Source of the DNA: Membranipora membranacea
Lineage: Eukaryota; Bryozoa; Gymnolaemata; Cheilostomatida; Membraniporidae
Reading direction: 5' to 3'
Assembly (NCBI GenBank): GCA_914767715.1
Contig: OU612075.1
Span: 12,586,001 to 12,650,000, forward strand
Length of the DNA: 64,000 nucleotides
The notes under the pieces were generated by a model. It was not told where the DNA came from. It worked only from the letters and a program-made list of their open reading frames with translations, and did not search any database. Positions 1 to 14,383 of the stretch are shown here, piece after piece (within the stretch, counting starts at the first letter, position 1; the number at the start of each line of letters is the position of its first letter). The translations under genes were made by a program, and so were the position numbers.

Positions 1-258
1 TGATGTTGTTTATTACATTACTAATAATCTCCACTTGAAAAAGTGACCTAATGATCCAAAGAATTTCATGATGGGTTTACGTAAGACCTTACACATTTTA
101 CACCATAAACCGGAAAACTATTTGCAAACAGGCTCTAAGCATGCAGGGCAGTCCAGTGTAAAACAATTGCAGGTACATTTCAGAAAAGTTGGGGTTAAAT
201 TGTGCACCTCTGAGGATGCCCTATATTATACCTGGCAGTATATGAAATTCATTCTTAC

Positions 259-396
259 CTATTAGCCCATCACCATCATCATCTACTCCATTGGGAAGTT
301 CTTCATCGATTTTATTATCACAATCATTGTCTAATCCATCGGCAGCAGAAGTGTTTGATTTGGTGCAAAAGTCTCCTAGCCATGCTAACCGAGCAC
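259..396 (-). other. Gene A exon 13: MopE-like metal-binding motif
   Basis: This 138-nt phase 1-1 exon encodes a Cys-containing segment followed by DGLDNDCDNKIDEE and then DDDGDG. The acidic DNDCD-x3-IDEE pattern is typical of the putative metal-binding motif family named after MopE, mostly known from bacteria. The same exon, with the same length, is found in B (17956-18093), C (33798-33935) and D (59563-59700). Calcium or copper binding is an inference from acidic residue spacing. It is the last exon of gene A inside the window. Confidence 0.75.
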
Positions 397-3300
397 CTTA
401 TGAGAAAGTAAGCAGTTCCTATTTCAGTTAAAAAATACATAACTTTTGATATTTAGTTTTTGTCTAATCATTGATCATTTTAGATTTCCTTTATGTTTTT
501 TACGGCTGGTTTAACCCAGTAAGTGTACAAGATTTTAGTTTAAAAAGGTGTCTAAGGTGGAATGACATTCACAACGGAAAAAACTCCTATGACATGTAGA
601 TATTAAAAGCTTGAAAACTTATTGCAACAAGCTTTTGGCATTTATTTCGCACCTGCTGGAAACCCATATGATTCATGTTTCTTTTGACCATACATAATAG
701 CACTGAATACGACAGTAGGCATAGTATGGTATATACTGTGTGTACCATGAGTTACAGCCAGAGTTCTAGCTGAATGTCCACTAATACCAATAGGCTGCCA
801 GTCATCCTGTGTCTATAAAATATAATGTTGCAAATGTGATTGAGATTGAGAAACTTGAATACTTCAATTACTCTCCACCACATAAGAGTTTTTTTTGTGA
901 CCCACAGATGGGAATTATGTAATAAGGTAATTAACGAGGTTATTTATTAGTAGCTGAATATTATTTGTATTACAATATTGCTGTGTTTTACATTTGTATT
1001 GAAAATAAATGCACAACAGCCATGACATAGTCTGAGCCCCCAGACTCTTGCCCCCACCCGTCAGATGGCCCTCAGGGGAAAACATTGTGATAAATGGCTC
1101 TGTCATGACAAGGTGTGTGGCATGCAAACAAAATGATATGCTCTGGTGAACCATTTTCTACCATATTACATCTCAGCCTGCCATGCATATTTAACCGTTC
1201 GAATTCATCTGTCGGATGGTTCCTAAAAAATTTGAAGTAGAGTACCAAGAATTTGTTAATTGAACACCATCTGGGACAAACAATGTGCTTATTCCATTCA
1301 TCATTGAATCGTTAAATTAAAATTCAAATGTAGCTGATATTCCTACACAGCTAACTACATGTGATAAAGTATAAAACCATTGATTGTTTTGCAGCTATTT
1401 TTCTACAAGTTCTTAAATTCCATATACGCTTACCCAGCAGTTTTTCGTTATATTATCACCTGCTTCAAGTGATAATGAGCTGTATGTATCTGTAACAGGA
1501 TAGCTGTCCAGTAATAAACTGTCCTTATCTGATGTCTTTATTATTATATTCACATAATTCCTGGTAGCAAAGTATGAACTGTGTTATGATTTTTCCTTCA
1601 AAGGCTAACAAAATATATCTTTGCATAGCAACTCTAAATAGGAGGCAAGGCATGACAAATGACCAGGCTATCAGTATGTATGTATGATCACGAGTAACTC
1701 CACAATATTATCAGAAAGTATGATACAAAGGGATCATCAATTTCAATTTTCTGCAGACACTGTTATTTACATGGGTTTCTAATATAGTTCTGTGTATGAC
1801 CGCACATGATACTGATAATTGTTATATTTTTCTTTCATTGGATCATGGCAGCATACCTGTAGGGATTGTTGTATCCATCTGTCGGTGTTGTGAATGTGTA
1901 GTAATTTCCATACTGTTCTTTCGGTATCACAATACTCATCATCGGGTCCGATCCTACCCTGTCAACCTGCACTAAAAACCAAAGAGCTTTCAACATTTCA
2001 ATGGTTGAAAACAAATGGCGCTCAATTCACTCAAGAACAATATAGTTTTCAGATTTCTGGTTTGAGTTATCGTCCCGAGCTCTCCATCCTGTGAAAAAGG
2101 GGTCATCCAATCTATTCAAATTTGCTATGTGAAGGAAATCTAGCCCTGCAAAATAGATGATATTATTCAAAAATTTCTGCTACACAGTGGGTTAAGCAGA
2201 ATAACGATGCACAAGTTTGGTTTTGTTGCAACTGCCAACTATTCCTGCTTAAGACACCATTGTTTTGTCTAAGTGTTTAGGAAAGCAAAGAACAACCACT
2301 TTTCAAATCAAAGCAATCTCATACCAATGAACAAAAAAACTAAATTTACTTGCGCAAGGACATTATTGATTGATATATCCGATTTCAAAGTGTGAAAATC
2401 CAGGATCTAGAAGGTTCTAGGGTATGTTATCTCCCCTGCGACAGACTAACACCAACATGATGACACACTGATAGTGTAGCAGTAGGCCTAGCCCTGCCTT
2501 ACCTAGTACAGTTTCCAGGCTGCTATACTTACACAAGGAATTACCACAAAACATTATTAGTCAGAGGTAGTATAAGCAATGATATTTTAGTGTTAATTTG
2601 TCAGAGGGGAGATAACATACTCTAGCTAGACCTTTGTAGACCTGGGGTTTTCGAGCTTTGAAAACAGTTAAACCATTTAATAATGTCCTAATAGTATTAA
2701 ATTTAAGGTTTTTATCATAACTATGATATCGCCTCGGAATGAAAACACTTCAACATACGTGATTGAGTATACTGTGCTACTATGACAGGTTTGCTTGTAA
2801 CGATACGCATAACTTCATTCTCTTTAGTGCTCAGAGTCAGAAACTGTCCTGTTTCCCTCAGTGTCTCCCGTGTGGTCTTGTTAGTAGTAGACTTGTAGAC
2901 TAGGACAGTTGTTAAACCATTTGTAGCAGCTGAAGTGTGAAAAATAAAATTTTGGTAAGAATAATTTTACAATGACTGGACAAATACTAACATATATAAA
3001 ACAATATATATAATAATATGAATGAATTAACACAATTATATGAAAACCATCAAAATACCGTTTTACCAATTCTGTAATTGGAATAAGCAAGATAGTGAGT
3101 TCACTTCAGGATGTATTTTTGTTCTGAATCACTTCTTCCCATATTTTGCCAGATTGATAGAGTGACAAATTCTAACCCAAAATTCTACTTTTCTCCTTTA
3201 TAATACTTTATTGGCGTCACGCTCATTTGAAAAAAAAGAATCTTTTCCTTATGTGCCAAAAGAAGAAAGAAAAAAATGATACAGTTTGCTAATGTGACTT

Positions 3301-6300
3301 GAGTTATAGTAACGCCTAAAAAAAAGTTGTCCGATTTAGTTGATTTTGGCATATATGGAATTGACCATCTAGGTAGGAGTATATTTCTATGAGAAGCGAG
3401 GGCGTAACGTCTCTTGACGTCACGTCATGACTGCACAAACATCACGTATTTTGCTGGAAAGGGAACTTTCAGGCAGCTGTAGCATCGAGATGGAAATGGT
3501 TTTCTTCTTGATTTTTGAATAACGGTTCATAAAGAAGGTGAGGTTGAATTATCTATCATCATATTCCTTCAATTTTGCTCCTGAGTGCTTTTTTTGTGCA
3601 CAATGAAGGCACGCATAATTATGTGCCAGACATGAGGTTTCTTTTGGGTGTCCTCACAGCTGAATTCCACTGTGACAGCATAAAAAAACACTTGTTATCA
3701 ACTCTAGAGACTCAGAATGTATATATATGGAGAAAATATTCTTCTAGACTTTGGGAGTAGACACCACCGTGTAAAGAAAAGTATTATTTGCTCCTCAGCT
3801 CATCGGTGCATTTAGTTATTTATCTAACACAATTTGAGCACCTGATATGATTTATTCTATCTGTGGCATGCATTGACTCCTCATGACAACGCGTGACCAA
3901 TATGAAATTGATAAACCATCATTAACGCTCTGCAAGCTCTCATTTCTATCAGTAGGCCGTAGGGGATGTTTCATTATTTTCTCAATGACAAAACACGGTA
4001 CGATATGCCAGCTATTTTTCTGAAAATATAGAAAAGCCTTGATTGATTATCAATTATTTTAGTAAACCAACCAATAACAGCAGCGTGATGTTGCTCTTCA
4101 ACTTCGCTTCCATAGCAACAACTGTATCACCTCTCAAAGTTGACTTACTGCACACAGGAAACAAATTTGCTCTCTGGGGGTGACTCACCTCTTAAATCAC
4201 AATTTGTCACTTATCCCCTTTGAATTCCATATTTATATTCCTTTGGAAGGTGTGAGTTATGATTTCAGCTTTGTTATATGATTGTATTTGACGAGCTTGG
4301 ACATGTTTATCCAAATCTGTGGCCAATAATACAACATAATCTCCACTTCTTCGGTAATCAGATAATAATTTTATGAATGAAACAGAGATGTTTCCGGTTG
4401 ACCTAATTTGATGACCAATAATGTGGGAATCAGCAGGGGGGGGTCTTTCAATTAGAAAGAGCAAAAAACGCAATCTGATCGCTCACTTACTGAGTGAGCG
4501 ATACCTGCGAGGGGTTTGCTTTCAAATCGCTCAGTCACTTGATGGAACTATATAAATTTTGAGTGAGCAATCTGGGAGCGATTTTGTCTAATTGAAAGAC
4601 CAAGTGAGTGATAAATTTGAGCGATGTGATAGTGATAACTTGCTTTAGTAAAGCATCGCTCTTTCTGATTGAAAGACCCCCCTGAATATTTCAACATCAG
4701 CTGGAAAAAAAGAGAGAGTGAATTGTCTTCCTCCTGACATTGAAAAGACAACTTTGTGCATTTTTAAGCCTGTTCTGTCATATTCAAATATCTTATTGTT
4801 TCATGATCAATGCTGTCATTATCCTCTGATTGCCATGCCCAAAGCAGGTGTTTGTGTTATCAGACTGCTATTACACCACCATTTCAAGCTGATAGCTGAT
4901 TTCACACACTGCTGGTATAGCTCGTTGCGTCATGCGCAAAGTGTGAATCATTTCACTCATATATAATTGTCTCGCGCTCTGTTTCATAGTATTCGTAGTA
5001 ATTGTAATAAATACTGTACTTAGCAATGAAAAATAAACCGATGAAGATATTGCGAATCTTCTTTTTGTATAAGCAATAGTTTCAAATTACCTATCCGACC
5101 ATAAAGGTATTATGAAAATTCACCGACACCGTTACTATACCTTAAGCTAATATCTGTTGGAGAAATAATTAATAAGTTGATATATATAGAGTATTTGATG
5201 ATCTGATAAATCTAGGCAGGAAGTTAAAAGCAGTGACGATAGATGATTTCTAATGGTCTGAAGGATTGAAAATTGAATTTTGTCTCGTAAAGGGTACCTG
5301 TGTCCATTTTTTATACAAATATCAGCAAAATATTCAGGAAGTTATATTTTCTCAATATAGTGCTTCAACTATTAACAAGTAATCGCCACCATTCATTTAT
5401 TGTAAATTACTTTGATACTGAAATAAGTTAATTCACTCATGGGTTGAGGTGGTGATAAAACAAGATGTTTTCAAGTATTGCATATATAATTTGGCCCCGA
5501 GATGGAGTTGGACTACTAGCAATTCATCTGCAGAATTCCCCAAACAATGCTCCTTGCTAGCTAAAGTCATTAATCTGATTAATTTAACATTTACATATTG
5601 TTGTTGAACCTGAATTTAAGTTCTCTTTAATATGTGCTTGAATATTAACTTTTTGGAAAAAAATCTGAATCATTGTTACCTACTACTCTGTAGAGATCTC
5701 CTTTCCTCTCGAAAGCTGTACTGGTGAGAAATACTCTGCCCAGGGTGTGTAAGGGTGGTATCATCTCAACTATGTGGTCACTTGAAAGCTGAGCTGGTCC
5801 CCTCATATGAATATCAGCCCGTTTGTTACCTGAAAGATGAAAGATAAATTTAAAAAATATTCTGTGACCAGGTCTGCACCTTTAAAACTCAGATTTATAG
5901 TAATAATTGTCTTTATATAGACAATTATCACTATAAATCCAGTTTTAAAGCATGATTATCAACCACATTCCATGCTACTTTCATCAATCGTCATTGTTTG
6001 AGCAAGTAAACAAGCGTAGGTCTAATACAGAATATGACACTGACAGCCCATACTTGTTTCGAGTCTCCATACTAAACAGTGCTGCAGGTCACCCCTTGTT
6101 GCACCCACTAACGTTGCAAATATCTCAACTCAACAGAAGTTGATCCGCTCCAATGGAAACTATGGTATGTGGTTGCAAAGCGGTCATTGCGTATTCCGCC
6201 GCGGAACCGCTCTGTGACCGCATCCGCCGCGAAATCCGCTTATGTGTGTTTAGACCATTAGACGATGATTTTGAAAAGCAGCGAGTAGTAGATAAGAGCA

Positions 6301-9300
6301 TAGAGATTTCAATACACTTCGGGGATCAGTTGAATATCGATAGGATTTTTGGATTAAAAATAGCGTTATATTCATCAGCTTGTCATGATCGAATTGATGA
6401 TAATTTTTATTATACTGCAGAAATTAAATGGATCATCACAGGCTATTGAATCTATTTGAAATATCAAACTCAAAATCCGAACAGATTTGATCAAGTTATC
6501 ACCCCAAGATTAGGGCTGTGGATTGCAGTATTGCTATACTACACAATGAATGTTTTAGCGTAACTCACAATGACGCTCATGGTATAAGGATATAGGATAA
6601 GTCATAAAGAGAAAATGAAGAATAAATCTTTTTTGCATTCCTTGTATAGCAGGCTGTTTCAAAACACTCTTTTCAACTTTAATCGTAACATAAATCTAAA
6701 CAATGCAGCATATTTCAAAGTGGAAATCTACGCAAATATTTCCCTTATTATCGCTTAATTTTGTTCCGTATCCCAATTATGACAGCAGTAAAGGATTCCG
6801 GGGTATCAATTATGTTGATGACCCAAGGAAGTGAAAAAAATGACACAAGTGAGGTGAAAAGTACTCAACAAGATTCGTAGCACTATTTTAACACAATAAT
6901 TTAACATCCATATACAAATCCCAACGGTGTTTTAAAGCTGTATGCTCTTATCTAAGACTTGCAACAACTTAAAACCATGGTTTTGCATCAAAGGAGAAGA
7001 TAACATGGCATTTCTGTTGAGTTGTGACATTTGCTACACTAGTACTTGCAAAGATTTTAGGGTTGCAACATTCATACAACAATCCAATGAGACATGTGTG
7101 TGTGCAACAACCCTATATATATACTTTTATTGGCAACCAAAGTCATCTCATTCGAAATGTTTCGCACTCAGTGCATAATAACTGACTGCATAATAAATGC
7201 TTGGTTTAGATTTACCAATTTTCTAATTAACCGAGTGAATAACTGTGTTGCGAACTGTGACATTTTATCAGCCCTGTACTCCTCTGCAAGATTTGTCGGC
7301 TTGCTGTTACCATTTGGATTTCACTGAGTTCCCTTACCTGACATTACTGCTATTGGTTTTGAGCTTGTTACAACAGCCCCTGTAACATCAATTACAGCTG
7401 AAGTTGATGGCTTCGGTGTCGTGATACCTGCAAATAAAATAGACTAGGTTGATTGGGTGCAACAATATGTGTCTTCTTGTTGTTTGATTTGGGCTTTTGA
7501 TTTTGTTTCCCAGTCAATTTCCATTTATTATTCGTGGTGTTGCCTTAACTCAGGTTAATTATCAGCCCTCAATTCAATTGATCACTGGAACATCATTTGC
7601 TTTGAGTGAACTCTTCCTATTGAAACCTTTCATCAACCAGGACATGCTGTTTGACCATATAAAGGTAGATCAATATGTAGTTGGTGAAATCCATGGAGAC
7701 AAGGTCTTATGATGAGATGGTTATCCAAAGTTCCTGGCTTTCAAAAAGTATATTTAAGAACAACTGACACCATATAAAGTTTCAGAGACCATTTTTTACT
7801 TACCTTGTGTCATCAGAAACAGCTCTACAAAAGATAAAATATACCTGCCATTCACTTCAGAAAAATTTATTAGTATTAGTATAATGTACCATGTAGGGCT
7901 GACCTGTGACCGTTATGGTCTGATAACAGTGATTCTTTTTTATGCATGATATAATCTGGTTATGATTAATTGAGGGCTTGCATATTAAATGGTTACCTTT
8001 AGATGTTAGTCTCTTCATCGGATCGGACAGGAACTGGAATACTTCTCCTCTACTAAGAGTAAAAGGTGGTACCAGATCAGCTCCTTTTAGAGATACCTTG
8101 ATGTGAGTGTTATCTTCTACTGCTGCTATGACTGTAAACCATAAAATTCAATTTACTTTGGTTTAACATAAAAAATTATAGCATAACTTCTCAAACCATG
8201 ATTCGGAAACATACAAATCTGGTTTGGTTAGAAATTATGTTACCTCATGACAATAACGAATAATTGGCAGATATGAATTCCTGCTGCTTAATCTATTGCA
8301 AGCTGTATTAAATCCTTGAATGTCAAATATTGAAAGGAAGGTCAGTTTTACCAAAAGTATAGTCATTAAAATGTCATACATATCAAGGCAGATCCATTTG
8401 TTAGTTTACAAAATTTTCTGTTGTTATAAACACGTAGTAGGGCTGCATGGGCTGTTGGTGACACAAACCTAACATTGAGCCTGCATTCCTGTTGATAGAT
8501 TGCCAAGCTGGAACGACATATTCTGTCCCCAACACATCCGTAGGTAAAACCATGAAAGAGTCCATACTCGATATCTGCGAAAACGTCAAGCACAAGTTTA
8601 CATGATAGAGAAAAATCAACATGTAAAACAAGCATATACTACCTTTTCCCATGCTGACCAGCGTTTCAAGTGGATGGCAGTTTTGACAAGCAAACCTTCT
8701 ATTGGAGGTATCCGCTTGCCTCTATAGATATAATCACATTAACAAGAGTAATTGGAGATTTTGTGAGGAATATGCCATTTTTCACGGCGGAACCCAGAAC
8801 AGGGCAGGGTAAAATCCTATAACATGATCTTAATCCTTTTGTGTGATTTATGTTGGGAAAGTTAAAATCAAATACCTGTTTGTTGCTGGCATAGACGATT
8901 ACTTCATCTTCTGACTGAATAAGAAGAGCCTTCTCTTCTATTGATGTTTGATTGTCAGACATACAGAATTTACTGGGTACAGTGTATGAGAAAACATCTC
9001 CCGCCTTCACTGTACCGTCCTGCAATGATAATGGCCTAGTTGTATCAAGATAATGATGACATACAATCTTTGCTTATGCCTGAACTAATGTATATTCACC
9101 AATCTCCAAATTCTCCCTATCGCCACAAATTCTTTGCATCATAGAGTCATAGGATTCGGTGAATAAATTCCTTATTTGTTGTGAGCTGAGTTTGAGTTGA
9201 GTCCCCTCATCAAACTTGAGAAAGCCACATGCACCAGTGAAAGTGTCATAGGTTTGGCAACTTTATCCAGAGAATTGGTGGCGACATGCCAATTGGACAG

Positions 9301-10911
9301 AAAAAAGCTTTCTTTGTTGGAAAGAAGAAAATGAGATACGTGAGGCGATTTTGTCAGCTGAACTTTACCCCAGTTTGGTTTCCGTAGCTGTAGTTGAATC
9401 TCACAGGGCCGATATTCTTTGTTGTCACAAACACTTCTAATGTTCCATTGTCGTTTGGGTAATTAGAGCCAAATGCAAAGATAAATTCTGTCCCTTCATT
9501 ATCTGGAGCTGAAATATTAGATAAGAAATTACATAAGCAATACACTGTGAAAATTTGTAGGATGAAACCAATATTTATTTAGTATATGATTTATGAAACT
9601 TATGCATTACAAAGCCCTAACTTGTGCACTGCTATAAGACTCTTTATTCTGATCCCAAATAAATATTGCTCGACATCAAATGTTGCAGAGACATATAGTG
9701 AGAAAAGTCCTATTCCTCTACCATTATTTATATTTGTTTTGTGAAGCCAAACATTTTTTGAAGCTCCAAACTTCAAAAACACCACTGAGCTTGTGTCCTA
9801 GAAACCTTGTGGCACAAGCCTGTGGATTGTCATTGAGATAAGGTATACCAATGCATCAAAATGAGAATCTAAATTTGTGCCTCATTCAAATTTATAATTG
9901 ACTTCTATAATTGTACCTCTCTTCTGCTCGTCAGTATAGATCAATGGGCAGGTTTTTTTCCATGCTGACATATTGGCAGTACATGGAGTTAATACTGTGA
10001 TTGTTATCCCTCCCACCAATCAGAGCCAACGCATTGGCCAACTGGTCTTTCGCCATTCTAACTATCTTTTGTATTTCAACCCAAATTTGAAAAATTGATC
10101 CACATGCATTGACAACTAAGCCAAATTTCTCATTATCCTTTGCAAAGAAGAGGAGATCCCGGTATATAGTGCCAGGAAAATTTGATCTTCTAGGTTCAAC
10201 CGCAGTTCCAGACACCAGATTTTGTTCTTATACAGTACTGGCCATGGCTTGCCATTTACTTCAGTGCATCGATATGATTGTAAGAATAGTGTATAGATAG
10301 ATATATAGGAATACTGAGGTACACTGCCTGATTGCACACCCCACATTAGTGATGGCAAAGTCTCTGTCTCGCGAGACTTTCCCAATCGAGACACTGTCTC
10401 ATGGGGACACACACTCTTGACAAACGGCGAGACTTGTTCATCATAAACACTGTTTTTGTCATGGTTTTTGGTCCTTTAGAAACCAAAAAATCAAAAGACC
10501 GTGGCCGATGCCAATAAAGAGGCTGTTTTCAATTTTATCGCCATCGATATATGTATCGGTCTCAGCTCGGTCTTGTCTCGAATTCTGCTGCTGTGTCGGT
10601 CTCTTCCTGTCTCGCCAAAATCTCACAATTTACCATTACAACCCCATGTACAGTGAAGTCATCTCCATTCTCTTCGTTCTATGGACTAGGTGGATTTCAG
10701 GCATGGGCATAGATAGAGGGCCAGCTTGCGTACCCTGGGCCTCAGTACTGAATATAAGATAATTTTCTCTGCTTTAAAACTTGTTTTGGGAGAATGTCAC
10801 AGATTGTTTGTTTGTCTTACCTTTAGATTCTTCAGAAGCCTGTATCAGGCACATAACCCATACAGCAAGATATACCAGATTTTGATATGCATAAAGCATG
10901 TCCACTTGCAT
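259..10911 (-). CDS. Gene A: IgGFc-binding-domain membrane protein, 3' part cut by window edge
   Basis: Thirteen coding exons are readable on the minus strand: 10821-10911 (5' exon to acceptor at 10933), 9369-9508, 8876-9019, 8469-8574, 7997-8131, 7804-7824 (21 nt), 7338-7427, 5680-5829, 2759-2929, 1857-1971, 1434-1560, 653-812 and 259-396. All have GT-AG borders and join in one frame, giving about 529 residues before the edge. The first ATG is 10911; the in-frame ATG at 10899 aligns with the starts of genes B and C and may be the true start. A hydrophobic N-terminus is a likely signal peptide. Exons 2-12 encode the IgGFc_binding-type domain, with landmarks such as DNEGTEF, YASNKQ, FMVLPTDVLGTEY, VEMIPP, TLSTKENEV, PKEQYGNYYTF and HESYGFPAG. 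Exon 13 encodes the DNDCD/DDDGDG motif. Stalk, transmembrane and tail exons should lie left of the window. The binding partner is unknown. Family assignment is by motif recognition; exon borders are inferred from paralogue alignment. Confidence 0.85.
2380..2665. mobile_element. MITE-like inverted-repeat element in gene A intron 9
   Basis: The ends form imperfect inverted repeats of about 70 bp. Left arm contains GGTATGTTATCTCCCCT and right arm AGGGGAGATAACATACTC, with matching outer sequence (TTTCAAAG...GAAAA on both sides). The core is about 130 bp with no coding frame. The matching intron of gene C (35407-35687) lacks it, so it inserted after the A-C duplication or was lost from C. Confidence 0.7.
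4432..4687. mobile_element. hAT-like MITE in gene A intron 8
   Basis: About 255 bp bounded by terminal inverted repeats: left CAGGGGGGGGTCTTTCAATT then AGAAAGAGC, right GCTCTTTCTGATTGAAAGAC then CCCCCCTG. The CAGGGG...CCCCTG ends resemble hAT-superfamily termini. An internal palindrome (GATCGCTCACT...AGTGAGCGAT) lies near the left end. It sits within a 2.2-kb stretch absent from the matching intron of gene C. No clear 8-bp target duplication was seen. Confidence 0.65.
5880..5950. repeat. Short hairpin repeat in gene A intron 7
   Basis: A near-perfect inverted repeat: TTTAAAACTCAGATTTATAG with ATAATTGTC on the left and GACAATTATCACTATAAATC then CAGTTTTAAAG on the right. The matching intron of gene C (about 36594-36632) has only the right-hand half. 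Confidence 0.6.
10343..10650. mobile_element. MITE, family 1 copy, in gene A intron 1
   Basis: Begins TTAGTGATGGCAAAGTCTC and ends near TTTACCATTA. Inside are several GTCTCG/CGAGAC motifs, a CATGGTTTTTGGT segment and CATCATAAACACTG. The same sequence occurs in inverted orientation at 53500-53820 in gene D. It has no coding capacity. Only two copies are in the window, so the ends are approximate. Confidence 0.7.
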
Positions 10912-10933
10912 TTCTAGACGATATCACATCAAA

Positions 10934-13900
10934 CTGCAAAAAATAAAAATGCAAAACATTTAATTTCACAAGATTTTTGTATTTGCAGATGGATACCGGA
11001 TTCCCCTACAAAAGAGATTACCAAAACCAGTATATTAAGTTCCGCATTCCCGTTCTGTAGATTGCAGTGTAACTATAGTCAAGTTCCTTCAACATATGCA
11101 TGCTACAGGCCAAGCACTCTCATCAACTTAGCTACCTCCTCCTCCACCAAAGCACCTCCATTTTGTTGGTTTGCAAGAAGAATCGCAATGCCTAAGAAGG
11201 AGCTTTCAGTAGGTAAATGTTCACATCTATAGCTATCATGGAGAGTCTTAATCCCGCACTCATCTTCTCAAAGGATGATCTTTTGATAATCCCTACCCAT
11301 ATACCAAAACAAGTCGATAAACTGAAAATATACACAGTCCCTAAAAAAACAAGAACTCACATTATGACAGCTAAATAATAACAACCATATCATTCACATT
11401 CTATTGACATCTATGATGTTAATGATGTTTTTGTCTTGGGGTTTTGTAAATTATGTGTTTTAACGACCCACTAACCCGATCACAACAAGAAACCTAGGTA
11501 CCTTGAATTCCACACCTCCACTTGCAAAATCCAGTGCGTATATGATACCCAACATATCTAACATGTTTGTGTGTTGAGCGTTGCCAATGATTTCAGCTGA
11601 CTTTTCTCATGAGTATATTTTACATATGTAATGTCCCTTATCAGGTGATAAGACGAAAAATACATACATGACGAATTGTACAAATTTCCAATAAAGTTCT
11701 GCCAATAAAGGTTTATTCTTTGTCATAATTAACCAAATGCTGATAGATTACCTAAACCATAACAAAACACAACGTAAGTTATCCTGATTGATGTGAAAAG
11801 AAGACCACTGGATACCTTTTGTTGATGTATCTGGGTCATGGATTACAATTGATCTAAGGGGCCATATTTCTCGATGGTTCTTGGTTAGTCTTGCAAAATA
11901 TACTGTCAAGAGAGACACTTTTTCTGTCAAATTTAATCAGCAGTGATCATTAAAAGAAGGAACATAAGTTTGCTTTATCAGGCCTACTCTTTTTATTTTT
12001 TTTTATCCCATAGTATTTCATAGTATTTTCTTTCATTCTAACAAACGGCACAGCGCAATGTATCATTTCTCTCACTGCATTTCTATTGGTGCGTTTGCTT
12101 GGACTTACTGTAAAATGATCAGAGCGTCATCAGTTGACCACTTGGCTGACTTACTGGATACTTAATTCTAGCCATGAAAATCATTGAAGGTTGCGGTGTT
12201 CCCTTGTTTCTGAAGTCAGCCACCAGTATAATACACTTCCCAGATATTTTTGACATATGAGAAGTATTTTAATATTGGTCTGAAATGTTTAGTGCATACA
12301 GAGATTCACCTCTAAAAATGAGAAGAACTTTATTTCTCAAAAAAGCAAGCTTTGTAATTCCTGTAACCCAGGACCGGAAATTTGTAAATTATTTTTATTT
12401 CTATGGCATGCCTTAAATTCAAGTGGTGTTAAGATATGTCATTACATAACCTAAAATTTTCATCAACTTTTAAACTATACTAAATTGTTTATTTTAGTCT
12501 GATAATTAGCTTGGAACTCTTCTGTACCAAGCTTCTATTAAAATCTAACACATTAAATAAGTTTATGTCCAAAGTAAATCATCCAAAGTGATATTAATGA
12601 AGATTTCACATTTTCTATTACCATTTTAAAGCTTCTAATTAGACAAATAGAACTAAAATCGACTCTCTGTGCACCAAACATGCCATCATTTAAAGAGTTG
12701 TAAAAATACAAGAGTTTTTGTGCTCACTATGGGGTAAATCAAGGGTTTATCTATAAACTTAATGTAGAGCTTTCTATAGATATATGGTTTAACTTATGTC
12801 CGAATCATCATGTTTCACAAAACTAATTAATAACTTTACGGATTTACTTGACCACCTGCACCTAGTGGTACCTTGCATTTTCTCAGCTCGAATAAAATCC
12901 GCTTGCAATTTTTTTCCGCACAACACGTGTTTTAAAGCGGATTTTGGATTATTCGAGAATTTTTTATAACCATTTTTCTTGAAGTATTTAATAGCTTTTC
13001 TCAACATTTTTCTGGTATAAAAGCTGGAGTGGTAAAACATGTTAAACCAGTTCACCCTGAGCCGCAAACCAGCACAAGTAGCTGACTAATTTTTGGTATT
13101 TGTTCTATATTTTTTACTTATATTTTTCCTTTTTCATTATTTTAAAAATGAGAGTCAACTCTAGTTTTTACAAGTCTAAAGTGAATAAACTGAGTTCTAA
13201 CTTTGCTAATTTTCAAACGCTTGATCTAAAAGTTTAGTATTAATTAACTATGTTCATAGCACAAGCAACTGAGTCTGATCTTCGCCCTGTCTGGGTTTTA
13301 AACTTTGAAGCTTTTGCTGCAGTAAATCTTAACAACATGCTAATTACAAATAATTTAGCTGTATAAAACAAAAATACCTTATCAAATTTGTAATGCACAA
13401 CCACTTTCAATATAACTTACTCGCCTCGTTTTATAAAAATTATAGCATGCTGAAAATGAATACCTGAACAAAAACTTGTTTCGATGAAGTTGTGTCATTT
13501 TAGGGAGGAAATGAGGCAGCTGTTTTTGTCAATGCAGATGGAGGAGTCAAATTAATTGCAACAAATTTCAAAACATGTGGAATGTATACTTAGAGATTGC
13601 TTTCATCATTAAATTTGATTTTCTATGATATATGACTAGTCTAAATTGACTTTTTTCGTCACGCCATACAACACATTTTTTTTGTGAAGCCGTGAAAATA
13701 TGTGAAATTTCAATCATTAATTCACAACAGATCATAGGCTCGAATCAAAATTAATTATTATTTTCTCTTAGAATACTCTTCAAATGTCACACACATTGAC
13801 TTTCAAAAAATTAGCTTGCATATTGCAATGACAGTAGACTCTCGAATACGGCTAATATTTGCGCCGCCTTTGCATAACGCCAAACATGCTGTCCAAATAA

Positions 13901-14230
13901 CCATTATTGTGGCCATACAAAGTTTTTTTGAAAGTTCTCACATACAAAGCCGCTTTCATTAACCATGGTGCACACAAGAAATGCCAACACAATTTTTCAT
14001 TGCATCTGCATTTTTCTTGAATTTAACGCAAAAGAATGTCAAAAATCACCTCAAAAGTCCCTAAAAAGACCTCAAAAGTCCCTAAAAATAGCTTACCGAA
14101 AAGCTAGCTTACATTTACTCCTCTGGGGTTTACCCAACAACATTATGAGTGTGTCACTTAATTTTTTTATAAATGGTCTCTCATCACCATGTTTATATGA
14201 GACTTTTCACAGGGCACAACAAATACTTTA
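10934..14230. other. Spacer upstream of gene A
   Basis: Contains the unlocated promoter and 5' non-coding exon of gene A (the acceptor is at 10934-10935). I see no supported gene. A 92-codon minus-strand frame at 12789-13067 has no recognisable features and is probably chance. Confidence 0.4.
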
Positions 14231-14383
14231 TTTAATTTACCCTAGATAAAATGATGACTGAGTTTGGTCTATTTCTGATATGTGCGTTTCAGCCTTTAGA
14301 TAAGTTTTCATTGTTGAGATGTCTGGAGGATTAGGTGTTGCTACTTCAGTAGCTGTGGGTGACATAGTTGCAGGTGACACAGG

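Noticed and set aside
12789-13067. Lysine-rich 92-codon frame on the minus strand
   Set aside because: AT-rich composition explains the Lys/Phe content; no homology or regulatory context seen.
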